The position numbers and the translations under genes were made by a program. Shown piece after piece: positions 27,867 to 36,525 of a DNA stretch of 64,000 nt. The stretch is taken from assembly GCA_010672585.1 (NCBI GenBank), contig JAAHGF010000008.1:107717-171716 (forward strand). Reading direction: 5' to 3'. The DNA is from Okeania sp. SIO1I7. Lineage in GTDB: Bacteria > Cyanobacteriota > Cyanobacteriia > Cyanobacteriales > Microcoleaceae. The notes under the pieces are model-generated. The model was not told the DNA's origin. It saw nothing but the letters and a program-made list of their open reading frames with translations, and did not search any database. Each line of letters starts with the position of its first letter. Position 1 is the stretch's first letter.

Positions 27867-28365
27867 ATGACTAAAGCTATTTTTCAGCCTCCAAAATTGC
27901 GCAGAGAAGAACTTGAAGAAGGTGAACGTCGGGCAACTTGGTTAGAATTATTTTTTGACCTTGTTTTTGTATTGGTTTACTAGGTTTATCTATTACTTTT
28001 AGTTTTTGGTGGATGTACTTTGATACTATAGATAATTCTCCTTTGTATGCTATGAAACAAGGCAAAATGAATATTGCTCTTACTTGGCTTTATTCTCATT
28101 TGCCTTTAACTATTGGTTTAACAGCTACAGGAGTGGGTGTGGAAAAAATGATTCACGGTTTAGCTCACGATCCTGTAAGTATAGAAAAAGCTTTATTCTG
28201 TTTTTCTGTAGCTTTATGTCTGTTAATTCTAGGGGGAATTCATTGGACAAGTTGCAATATCGGACAAACTAAATGTACAAAAATTTTGACCTTTTATCGC
28301 CTTGGAGGTCTATTTCTGGGTCAGAATAGCTTATGCAAAACAGGAAGCTTACAGGAAAGTTAGCC
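27867..28365 (+). pseudogene. LtrA (low temperature requirement A) family remnant
   Basis: The first 36 codons match LtrA proteins (LRREELEEGERRATWLELFF, then DLVFV). The sequence then jumps into a later part of the protein in another frame: LLGLSITFSFWWMYFDTIDN, HLPLTIGLTATGVGVEKMIH. The intervening several hundred bases are missing and the C-terminus is truncated. LtrA proteins are multi-TM membrane proteins of unclear function. The gene is dead. Confidence 0.75.
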
Positions 28366-28640
28366 TATAATATTGGAGTAAAACTTAAGATGCCTTTCAA
28401 TAGATGGTAATTCATATCTTAATATATTGAAAGATTATCAAGTTTATTTACACCTCTTCATTGGTAGAATATAATGATAGTATTAATATTTTTAAACTAT
28501 TGAAACAATATTAATTTATCCAAATTATCTGTTTTGAAAAAAAGGGAAATAGTATAGTCAATTAACTATGTTTGATATAATTTATGTGCAATCAGGAAAC
28601 AAATACTTAAAATTATATTCATTACATTATATTAACGAGA

Positions 28641-29438
28641 ATGATTATGAATCAAAAATTAAACCTGGTTTTATTTTTCTTGGCATTAACAATAATAGCG
28701 CCTTTGCATTTACCAATGGTAATAGCACAAACTACTCAAGTACAAAATAATTCTAATCAGAATGGGGAAAAAGATGTTGATGATACATTTGATAAATCTG
28801 ATGAAGACCCACCAGGAATTGGAAACAATGGTACTACCAGATGGAACAGATGGGAAAAAGCCTTTGAAAATGTATTTAATCAATCAGATGAAGACCCACC
28901 AGTAAATATCAAAGATGGTACTACCAGAGGTGATAGCTTATGTTTAGTTTCTCCTGGTCTAATAGAGGTAGAAGGAAAAATTTGGAATACTCGCCCTATA
29001 TTTATTTGGCAGGGAAAATTAAACAGAATTGAGATTCGTCCCTCTAATAACGAGCAGGTTTTGTGGACTTTTGATATTCAAGAAAATGAAGAAATAGTTG
29101 ATTATTCTGGGGAAGAATTAGAACCTGGTAGTACTTATCGTTGGAGAATATTTGATAGTACAAATTCTATTGCTGGTATGCAACAAAGAACTTTTAGCAT
29201 TATGGATGTGGAAGAACATGAAGCTATTACTCAAGATTTAGCTAAACTAGATCGAGATTTAAACAAACAAGGAGCTACAAAAGAAGCGATCGCTTTTGCT
29301 AAAGTTCAATTTTTTGCTGAACGTAATTTATGGTCTGATGCTTTATCAGAAGTATTTAAAGTTAAGGAACCTTCTATGGAATTAGAAGCTTTTCGTAGCA
29401 ATATTTTGCAGCGTCTCTGTCAAGGCGATCAAAATTAA
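28641..29438 (+). CDS. Secreted DUF928-like protein with a repeated acidic motif
   Basis: 265 residues. A signal peptide covers about residues 1-29 (LVLFFLALTIIAPLHLPMVI-A-Q). Two copies of an acidic module follow: FDKSDEDPPGIGNNGTTR and FNQSDEDPPVNIKDGTTR. The remainder resembles DUF928/CHAT-associated periplasmic proteins: PIFIWQGKLNRIEI, LEPGSTYRWRIFDS, then a helical tail (NKQGATKEAIAFAKVQFFAE). An immunoglobulin-like substrate-binding fold is plausible. ATG 28647 is an alternative start. No partner gene lies next to it; the neighbours are a dead LtrA gene and a duplicated non-coding tract. Family assignment is moderate. Confidence 0.6.
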   Translation: MIMNQKLNLVLFFLALTIIAPLHLPMVIAQTTQVQNNSNQNGEKDVDDTFDKSDEDPPGIGNNGTTRWNRWEKAFENVFNQSDEDPPVNIKDGTTRGDSLCLVSPGLIEVEGKIWNTRPIFIWQGKLNRIEIRPSNNEQVLWTFDIQENEEIVDYSGEELEPGSTYRWRIFDSTNSIAGMQQRTFSIMDVEEHEAITQDLAKLDRDLNKQGATKEAIAFAKVQFFAERNLWSDALSEVFKVKEPSMELEAFRSNILQRLCQGDQN

Positions 29439-29445
29439 GTCCATT

Positions 29446-29600
29446 GAGAAACAAGGAAGAGGGAACAAGCAACAAGGAACAAGGAAAAATCTTGTTTTGT
29501 CTGAGTTTTCAGCTTTACTCCTCAACAAGGAAGAGGGAAGAAGGAAAAATCTTGTTTTGTCTGAGTTTTCAGCTTTACTCTCTTACTCCCAACTATATAA
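29446..29600. repeat. 60-bp tandem duplication downstream of the DUF928-like gene
   Basis: The segment AAGGAAAAATCTTGTTTTGT followed by CTGAGTTTTCAGCTTTACTC occurs at 29481-29520 and again unchanged at 29541-29580. The hairpin CTGA...TCAG is inside each copy. Confidence 0.8.
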
Positions 29601-29648
29601 TAAGTATTCTACCGGATTTGATATAAACCACAGAATTGAATCTAAACC

Positions 29649-29939
29649 ATGAACCTAATTTTATACAGTAAACCAGGTTGCCATCTTTGTGAAGGACTCC
29701 AAGAAAAACTCGAAGAAATACTGAAAGACCCTGAAAACCCCTGTAAATTCGATCTAGAGATTAGAGACATTACCACCCGGGATGATTGGTTTGCGGCTTA
29801 TCAATATGAAGTACCCGTACTTTCTGTCTGTGAAGCAGATACCACAACTGAACAATTCATACCACGTCCCTCTCCCAGAATGTCAGTGAGAAAATTGCAG
29901 CAAATGTTACAAAAATATCTTTCAACAATGAATAATTAA
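29649..29939 (+). CDS. Glutaredoxin-like protein (DUF836 type)
   Basis: 96 residues with the thioredoxin-fold active site at the start of helix 1: LILYSKPGCHLCEGLQEKLE (CxxC = CHLC). The strand-2 segment CKFDLEIRDITTRDDWFAAY and the cis-Pro loop YEVPVLSV follow, as in DUF836 glutaredoxin-like proteins. The physiological partner is unknown. It lies 183 bp upstream of murE in the same orientation, with repeat family A and heptamers between, so co-transcription is uncertain. Confidence 0.88.
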   Translation: MNLILYSKPGCHLCEGLQEKLEEILKDPENPCKFDLEIRDITTRDDWFAAYQYEVPVLSVCEADTTTEQFIPRPSPRMSVRKLQQMLQKYLSTMNN

Positions 29940-30050
29940 TAATTAATAATTAATAATTACCTCTCATTGAAAAGAAGAGGATTGACTAAAAGGAAAATTT
30001 TTTCTCCTTTAAATGAGAGGCTTTATACCTTAATTATTCGGTAAACTTGT
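29935..30050 (+). repeat. Heptamer array plus repeat family A copy
   Basis: About three to four TTAATAA units are followed by ATTACCTCTCATTGAAAAGA, GAGGATTGACT, a GAGAGGCTTTATACC arm and TTAATTATTCGGTAA. This is the best-preserved family A copy. Confidence 0.7.
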
Positions 30051-30122
30051 GGTAACGATAACCAAAAAATCCTGTTGGTAAAAAGTCCTAAACTTTAGCA
30101 AAAAACTATAGGAGTTCCTAAC

Positions 30123-31622
30123 ATGAAATTGAGAGAATTATTAGCAAAAATTCCCAGTATTTCCCTTGGCAATAATCATCCTGCATTAGAGACAGAAATC
30201 ACAGGTTTAGCCACAAATTCTCATGCTTGCAAGACAGGGGATTTATTCTTAGGAATGCCAGGTACCCGTGTCGATGGAGGAGAATTTTGGGAAAGCGCGA
30301 TCGCTAATGGTGCAGTGGCAGCTCTAGTATCTCAACAAGCAGCTCAAAAACACCAACCCAAAAATGAATGTGTAATCCCAGTTGCTGACATGACTCAAAC
30401 TTGTCCGGAAGTTGCTACAGCATTCTATGATTATCCAGGGCAAAAAATGAAGATGGTAGGTATTACTGGCACCAACGGTAAAACAACCACTACCCACTTA
30501 GTAGAATTTCTCCTCAATAACGCTCAACTACCAACTGCTTTATTCGGCACCCTCTACGCTCGTTGGCCTGGTTTTGAGGAAACAGCAGCTTACACCACAC
30601 CTTTTCCAGTGGAATTGCAAAAACAACTGGCGCAAGCAGTAGCAGCAGGTAGCAAATATGGAGTTATGGAAGTTAGTTCCCACTCTCTACATCAAAAGCG
30701 AGTTTGGGGTTGTAGTTTTGAGGTGGCAGTATTTACCAATTTGACTCAAGACCATCTCGACTATCACAAGGATATGGATGATTACTTTGAAGCAAAAGCG
30801 TTGCTGTTTAGCTCAGACTATCTCAAGGGTCGCGCTATAGTTAACGCTGATGATCCCTACGGTAAAAAGTTAATCGCCAGAATGAAACCGGAGCTAGTTT
30901 GGAGTTATAGCACTAGCAATACTTCTGCTGATTTGTGGGCTTCAGATTTGGAATATCAACCCAATGGAGTTAAAGGAATTCTGCATACTCCCCAAGGTGA
31001 AATTCCTTTTAGTTTGCCGTTGGTAGGACAGTATAATTTATCTAATATGTTAGCAGCAGTGGGAACAGCTTTACATTTGGGTTTAGATTTGGGGATGGTG
31101 GTTGCTCACTTATCAGAATTTCCTGGGGTTCCTGGTCGGATGGAAAAGGTACAGGTTAGTAACGAGCAAGATGTCAGCGTAATAGTAGACTATGCTCATA
31201 CTCCCGATAGTTTAGAGAATTTATTAAAAGCAGCACGACCTTTTATTCCCGGTCGAATGATTTGTGTGTTTGGTTGTGGAGGCGATCGCGACCGCACTAA
31301 GAGGCCCAAAATGGGTAAAATAGCTGCCGAATTATCAGATTTAGCTGTAGTGACATCTGATAACCCCCGCACTGAAGACCCGGAAAAAATATTACAGGAT
31401 ATTTTAGAGGGAATATCTCCAGAAATTAAGCATTTAGTAATAGGCGATCGCTCCCAAGCTATTCACACTGCCATTATGGAAGCAAAACCTGGAGATGGGG
31501 TATTAATAGCAGGAAAAGGTCACGAAGATTATCAAATTTTGGGAACAGAAAAAATCCATTTTGATGACCGGGAGCAAGCAAGAGATGCTTTGAATGATAA
31601 GTATGGTTTGAGTCAAAATTAA
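30123..31622 (+). CDS. murE: UDP-MurNAc-L-Ala-D-Glu:meso-diaminopimelate ligase
   Basis: Adds meso-diaminopimelate to the peptidoglycan precursor in the cytoplasm. The 499-residue protein has the N-terminal UDP-binding domain (LATNSHACKTGDLFLGMPGT), the Mur ligase ATP site VGITGTNGKTTTTHL (GTNGKT 116-121), MEVSSHSLHQKRVWGC, FTNLTQDHLDYHKDMDDYFE, and the C-terminal DNPRTEDP motif (near residue 413) that distinguishes meso-DAP-adding from lysine-adding MurE. The frame is intact and length normal. The start is preceded by CTATAGGAGTTCC. The GC-rich tandem repeat block begins just after the stop. Confidence 0.97.
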   Translation: MKLRELLAKIPSISLGNNHPALETEITGLATNSHACKTGDLFLGMPGTRVDGGEFWESAIANGAVAALVSQQAAQKHQPKNECVIPVADMTQTCPEVATAFYDYPGQKMKMVGITGTNGKTTTTHLVEFLLNNAQLPTALFGTLYARWPGFEETAAYTTPFPVELQKQLAQAVAAGSKYGVMEVSSHSLHQKRVWGCSFEVAVFTNLTQDHLDYHKDMDDYFEAKALLFSSDYLKGRAIVNADDPYGKKLIARMKPELVWSYSTSNTSADLWASDLEYQPNGVKGILHTPQGEIPFSLPLVGQYNLSNMLAAVGTALHLGLDLGMVVAHLSEFPGVPGRMEKVQVSNEQDVSVIVDYAHTPDSLENLLKAARPFIPGRMICVFGCGGDRDRTKRPKMGKIAAELSDLAVVTSDNPRTEDPEKILQDILEGISPEIKHLVIGDRSQAIHTAIMEAKPGDGVLIAGKGHEDYQILGTEKIHFDDREQARDALNDKYGLSQN

Positions 31623-31655
31623 AGTAGACCTGGGTTGGGTTTTGCGCTTCGCCTG

Positions 31656-32047
31656 TTTGGTTCTGGTCAACGCCCCCGCGCATCCCCCAAAATTGGGGGA
31701 CTTTTAGAGTTTTATTCCCCCCAGAATTGGGGGGCTAGGGGGGCAAAATTTGGTTCTGGTCAACGCCCCCGCGCATCCCCCAAAATTGGGGGACTTTTAG
31801 AGTTTTATTCCCCCCAGAATTGGGGGGCTAGGGGGGCAAAACTTGGTTCTGGTCCACGCCCCCGCGCATCCCCCAATTCTGGGGGACTTTTACCAGCTAA
31901 TGGATTCTTGTTCCCCCCAGAATTGGGGGGCTAGGGGGGCAAAACTTGGTTCTGGTCCACGCCCCCGCGCATCCCCCAAAATTGGGGGACTTTTACCAGC
32001 TAATAAATTCTTGTTCCCCCCAGAATTGGGGGTCTAGGGGGGCAAAA
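31656..32047. repeat. Four direct repeats of 93-103 bp with GC-rich palindromes
   Basis: Units start near 31656, 31749, 31842 and 31945. Each has TTGGTTCTGGTC(A/C)ACGCCCC, CGCGCATCCCCCAA, a CCCCCAAAATTGGGGG palindrome, and CCCCCCAGAATTGGGGGGCT. The third and fourth units carry a longer ACCAGCTAAT spacer. An inverted relative sits at 36359-36445, on the far side of the NACHT-caspase gene, and a third version at 40310-40470. ORFs predicted within are repeat-encoded. Confidence 0.9.
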
Positions 32048-32118
32048 TCATACCCAGAATCAGCAACCTTGTACAATTTGATCTGATATTAATAAACTCA
32101 TTTTATCCAGACATGATA

Positions 32119-35100
32119 TTACTGGCTTTGTCTGGAGCCAATATCACCAATTGTTATACTTGTTTGAGAATTGCCAGAAACATTAATGTGGCTAATATTA
32201 TCACCATCAGCACTATAAACATCTCGCCCCACTCCAATATTCCTCCGAACTTCTGACTTAACCTCTTCCCACCCACCATCCGGTAAACCTTTACCCCCAC
32301 ACAATAACGCTACAGAAAAATCTTCTGTCTGAGAAAAGTCAAAAATAGGGGTTTGTTTTCTCCCTAATTGTCGAGCGCTTTCAGGAACAGTTTTTCCCAC
32401 ATAATTCATTAAATTGGAAACCTTGACCTCTTTATCTCCTGGTTTATTGCCACCACCATGTAATGCTTCCAGAAAATGGTCTGTGTAGATACTCATTTTT
32501 CCATCCGAGCGTATCCATGATGACTGCTCTCCTGTGGATGAGGTAAAAACTGCTCGCCCTGTTCCTTTTCTTAATTCATCTATTAAGTTTTTCGGGAGGG
32601 CGGTTTTACTGAAGTTTTCCGGTAATTCTAGTTCCTCTGTTTCTTTGGCAGTTGCCATTCCTTGGGCGTGACAACTATCTATTATTACTAATAGTTTTTG
32701 GGCGGATATTTGCTGGAGGGCGTTGTTAAATTCTGTTGCTGGTAATGCTGTTTTTTGTAGTTTTACCGGACTGGTTTCGTGGGGGATTAAATAATAGTTT
32801 TGGGTTGATTTATCTAGCCAACCATGACCGGAATAATAGACTAATATTGTTGCTTTTGGGTCGTTTTTTGCTTGTTGTTGGAGCCAGTTTAAGTTGTCTA
32901 AAATGTTTTGTTTTGTTGCTTGTTCATTGCAGAGGAAGCGGAGATAATTTTCATTGTCAATGTAACCACATGATTCGGGTTTTATGAGGAATGATTTGAT
33001 GGCTTGAACGTCTTTGACTGTGACGGGAAGTGACCAGTTGGGGTATTTGCAGTCGCCGATTCCTATGAGTAGGGCGTAGTTATGAGAAAGTGTGTTAGAC
33101 ATGGTTATTTTGGGGGTGGGTTTGTAGTATTGAAGGCGTTGTTGGATGGTTTGGATGGCTTTGATGATGTTAAGTATAACAAAACTACCATTACTATCAT
33201 TTATTAGTTTTTTAGTTAATTCAACAATTGTGTTTTCTGAGCCAATTTGACCCAGAGCATCTACTGTATACCTAAAATGATTTGAGTCTTCTAGAAATGA
33301 AATTAATCCTGGCACTGCAGTTTCTGAACCTATTTTACCCAGAGCTTCTACTGCACTCCAACACATATCAGAGTCTGGATATTCTAGAAGTGGAACTAAT
33401 TGGGGAATGGCAATTTTGGAACCTATTTTACCCAGAGCTTCTACTGCACTCCAACACATATCAGAGTCTGAGTCTTCTAGAAGTGGAATTAATGCTGGCA
33501 CCGCAGTTTCTGAACCTATTTTACCCAGAGCTTCTGTTACTTTCTCACGCACATCCAAGTCTGAGTCTTCCAGGAGTGGAATTAATGCTGATACCGCAGT
33601 TTCTGAGCCTATTTGACCTAGAGCGTCTGCTGCACCCCTACGAACAGATTTGTTTGAGTCTTCCAGTAGTGGAATTAATGCTGGTATAGCAGTTTCCGAA
33701 CCTATTTTACCCAGAGCAGATATTGTAATCAAACGCACATTAAAGTCTAAGTCTTCTAGAAGTGGAATTAATTGGGGAATGGCAATTTTGGAACCTATTT
33801 TACCCAGAGCTATTGCTGCATTCCAACGCACATCAGAGTCTGAGTCTTCCAGTAGTAAAATTAATCCCTCAATTGCAGTTTCCGATTTTTCGGGGACCGT
33901 ACCTATTTTAGCCAGAGCTTCTGCTACACTCCAGCGTACATATTTGTCTGAGCGTTCTAGAAGTGGAATTAATCCCTCAATTGCAGTTTCTGAACCTATT
34001 TTACTCAGAGCTTCTACTGCACTCCAACGCATATCAGGGTCTGAGTCTTCCAGGAGTAGAATTAATACCTCAATTGCAGTCTCGGAACCCATTTTACCCA
34101 GAACGTATGCTGCACTACTACGCACATATTTGTCTGAATGTTCTAGGAGTGGAATTAATGCTGGAATCGCAGTTTTTTTGCTTATTTGACCCATAGCTTC
34201 TACTGCACTACTACGAACATTAAAGTCTGAGTCTTTTAGGAGTGGAATCAATCCCTCAATTGCAGTTTCTGAACCTATTTTACCCAGAGCTTCTGTTGCT
34301 TTCCTACACACATCCAAGTCTGAGTCTTCCAGGAGTAAAATTAATACCTCAATTGCAGCCTCGGAACCCATTTTACCCAGAACGTATGCTGCACTACTAC
34401 GCACATATTTGTTTGAGTCTTCCAGTAGCGGAATTAATGCTGGTACCGTAGTTTCCGAACCTATTTTACCCAAAGCTTCTGCTGCACTCTTACGCACATC
34501 AGAGTCTGAGTCTTTTAGGAGTGGAATTAATTCTGGCACCGTAGTTTCCGAAACTATTTTACCCAAAGCTTCTGCTGCACTCTTACGCACATCAGAGTCT
34601 GAGTTTTGTAGGAGTGGAATTAATTCTGGCACCGCAGTTTCTGAACCTATTTTACCAAGAACATCTGTTACTCTCCAACGCACATATTTGTCTGAGTCTT
34701 TTAGGAGTGGAATTAATCCCGGAACAGCAGCACCCGACTTCGTTAACCCCGCCAACTCAACCTTCACCAACACAGGCAACTCCAACCCATCAACCTCCAC
34801 AAACGCCTGCTCCTGAAACCTCCTCTGCACCTCTCCCACCAACCTCGCTCCCAAAAACCAATCTACCTCCAACGCCAACCTTACCACCCGCACTGCCAAC
34901 CCCTCATCCTCCACCAACCCCAACATCAACGCCACAACTTCCGTCCACTTCAAATAATTCAAATAATCCCACTGCAACTCATAGTCACTCAAACCAGACA
35001 ACTGCGACAACAACCTTTCCGCCACATAATACTCCTGCAACAACTGATGGCGAAACGAAATCTGACCATCATCTCCCACCTGAATCAAATGATGCTCCAA

Positions 35101-36270
35101 TAAATCCTCCAACCAACGCATCGCACAGTCAGTAGGAGCTACCACCTCCCCTCGCAAAAACTCCGTCAACACCTCCTCAGCTTTTGGGCGAGAAATAGCA
35201 ACCATAATCTCAGTTTTCGACTCCCCATTCGTCATCACCCACGCCAACTCCTGCAATAACCTATCCCACCAACGTCGAGAACTTTCATCAACCAGAACAT
35301 CTTGCTTGAGGCGACCACTATAAGTCTGAGTAAAACTCCGAAACACCAACCCCAGATTTGCAGGTATTACTTTATTATAGCCAAACACCGAACACAACAT
35401 CAACAAAAACATCGGAGTTTCCCCCAACTCCCGCAACCTCCCCTGCAACTGCTGCCATAATTTTTCACCATGCTCAGGCAAATAAGCACAGACAAACTCC
35501 TGCATTTGAGATTCTGTCAGAGGTTGCATTTCCAACCTTTTCTCAATCCCCAAATCTCCCCCCAGACTCAAATCTCGCGTGGTAAACACCATAGCAGTTT
35601 GGGGGTAGTCTTGCCGAAACGTTCTTACCTGTTGTCGTGCCGCTTCCGATGCCATCTCGTTAAACCCATCGAATAGCAGCAAAAGTTCACCTTGACGGAG
35701 CAAAGTTTCTAGAGTTGCTGTATCTATATTTATGGTGGGGTGGTGTTTGTGGATAAATGCTTGAATTCTCGAAAGTATGGAAGATTGACTGTAGCGGAGT
35801 TCGATGAGGATGGGGATTTTGGGTTTATCCCCCCCAACCCCCCTTTGTAAGGGGGGAGTATCTCTTCTTATTTCCCCTTCTCTTATTTCCCCCCTTTCCA
35901 AGGGGGGACTAAGGGGGGATTCTTCTTTGGGACTAAGGGGGGATATCAACTTTGTTGCCTCCTCCAACAACAACCTGGCCAAAGCAGTTGATTTTCCCGA
36001 CCCCGGCCGCCCCACCAACAAAACATGATTTGGAGCATATTTGCGCAAACCCTCCAAAACCGTCAACCGTTCAATTTTCTCTTCTGGACGTTCCCTCTGT
36101 TTTTCCTCTGACTCAACAGTTTGTACCATCAAACCCAAATCCAACAGTGGAGAAATATTTTGCCGTTGCTCAAGAGACTTTTTTCCCCTCACATCCGTCA
36201 GAGTATAAACCTCCCACCATTTGGCATATTCCCGACAAATTGATCCTAGATAGGACTTCCAATTAATCAT
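32119..36270 (-). CDS. NACHT-HEAT repeat-caspase (orthocaspase) protein, 1383 aa
   Basis: Domain order: a short N-terminal helical segment; a NACHT ATPase with Walker A VGRPGSGKST (86-95) and Walker B LLLLFDGFNE (196-205); a winged-helix-like region to about 510; about 16 clear HEAT repeats of 31 residues (513-1010, consensus TAIPALIPLLEDSDxDVR); then a C14 caspase-like domain starting NYALLIGIGDCKYPNW. The protease dyad is present: His1149 in YYSGHGWLD and Cys1200 in VIIDSCHAQG. The tail NISHINVSGNSQTSITIGD may form a small beta structure. The likely logic is that HEAT repeats sense a trigger, NACHT oligomerises and the protease is activated. A repeat-derived insert lies at residues 110-148. 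No gasdermin is adjacent. The arrangement is reminiscent of known bacterial NLR-like defence proteins; its trigger and substrate are unknown. Confidence 0.9.
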   Translation of the reverse strand: MINWKSYLGSICREYAKWWEVYTLTDVRGKKSLEQRQNISPLLDLGLMVQTVESEEKQRERPEEKIERLTVLEGLRKYAPNHVLLVGRPGSGKSTALARLLLEEATKLISPLSPKEESPLSPPLERGEIREGEIRRDTPPLQRGVGGDKPKIPILIELRYSQSSILSRIQAFIHKHHPTINIDTATLETLLRQGELLLLFDGFNEMASEAARQQVRTFRQDYPQTAMVFTTRDLSLGGDLGIEKRLEMQPLTESQMQEFVCAYLPEHGEKLWQQLQGRLRELGETPMFLLMLCSVFGYNKVIPANLGLVFRSFTQTYSGRLKQDVLVDESSRRWWDRLLQELAWVMTNGESKTEIMVAISRPKAEEVLTEFLRGEVVAPTDCAMRWLEDLLEHHLIQVGDDGQISFRHQLLQEYYVAERLLSQLSGLSDYELQWDYLNYLKWTEVVALMLGLVEDEGLAVRVVRLALEVDWFLGARLVGEVQRRFQEQAFVEVDGLELPVLVKVELAGLTKSGAAVPGLIPLLKDSDKYVRWRVTDVLGKIGSETAVPELIPLLQNSDSDVRKSAAEALGKIVSETTVPELIPLLKDSDSDVRKSAAEALGKIGSETTVPALIPLLEDSNKYVRSSAAYVLGKMGSEAAIEVLILLLEDSDLDVCRKATEALGKIGSETAIEGLIPLLKDSDFNVRSSAVEAMGQISKKTAIPALIPLLEHSDKYVRSSAAYVLGKMGSETAIEVLILLLEDSDPDMRWSAVEALSKIGSETAIEGLIPLLERSDKYVRWSVAEALAKIGTVPEKSETAIEGLILLLEDSDSDVRWNAAIALGKIGSKIAIPQLIPLLEDLDFNVRLITISALGKIGSETAIPALIPLLEDSNKSVRRGAADALGQIGSETAVSALIPLLEDSDLDVREKVTEALGKIGSETAVPALIPLLEDSDSDMCWSAVEALGKIGSKIAIPQLVPLLEYPDSDMCWSAVEALGKIGSETAVPGLISFLEDSNHFRYTVDALGQIGSENTIVELTKKLINDSNGSFVILNIIKAIQTIQQRLQYYKPTPKITMSNTLSHNYALLIGIGDCKYPNWSLPVTVKDVQAIKSFLIKPESCGYIDNENYLRFLCNEQATKQNILDNLNWLQQQAKNDPKATILVYYSGHGWLDKSTQNYYLIPHETSPVKLQKTALPATEFNNALQQISAQKLLVIIDSCHAQGMATAKETEELELPENFSKTALPKNLIDELRKGTGRAVFTSSTGEQSSWIRSDGKMSIYTDHFLEALHGGGNKPGDKEVKVSNLMNYVGKTVPESARQLGRKQTPIFDFSQTEDFSVALLCGGKGLPDGGWEEVKSEVRRNIGVGRDVYSADGDNISHINVSGNSQTSITIGDIGSRQSQ
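35824..35945 (-). repeat. In-frame repeat-derived insert in the NACHT domain
   Basis: Pairs of CCCCCCTTTG(T/C)AAGGGGGG-like palindromes are translated as SPLSPPLERGEIREGEI and TPPLQRGVGGDK between the Walker A helix (LLLEEATKLIS) and the next core strand (KIPILIELRYS). Related CCCCCTTGGAAAGGGGG sequence is at about 40345-40372. The insert keeps the frame open. Confidence 0.7.
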
Positions 36271-36299
36271 AAGTCAGAAGTTACAGAAAATAATATTCA

Positions 36300-36525
36300 T
36301 TATACTACTACGAAATTAGAAATCAGAAGTTAGAGGGCGATCGGTAGTAACAGTGTATGATTTTGCCCCCCTAGCCCCCCAATTTGGGGGGGGAATAAAA
36401 CTCTAAAAGTCCCCCAAATTTGGGGGATTTAGGGGGCTTGACCAGAAGCAAACAATCGCGCATTCATACTTTAATTCAGCAACGTCCGTTTTTGTACCAA
36501 AATTACCGATCGCCCGTATCATTGC
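36300..36525. repeat. Inverted copy of the GC-rich palindromic repeat
   Basis: TTTTGCCCCCCTAGCCCCCC, AATTTGGGGGGGGAATAAAA and CTCTAAAAGTCCCCCAAATT (36356-36430) form the mirror image of the block at 31656-32047, followed by TTGACCAGAAGCAAAC. No gene. Confidence 0.8.

Noticed and set aside
31635-32037. Repetitive ORFs with SGQRPRASPKIGG
   Set aside because: Direct translation of the 93-103 bp non-coding repeats; no start context.
33282-34816. Several plus-strand ORFs with repetitive LLEVELMLAPQFLNLF-like sequence
   Set aside because: They are the antisense of the HEAT repeat array and inherit its periodicity; no independent coding signal.
32119-36525. Gasdermin or toxin partner next to the caspase gene
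   Set aside because: The flanks contain only repeats and glucokinase/murE; no small pore-forming protein is visible on either strand.
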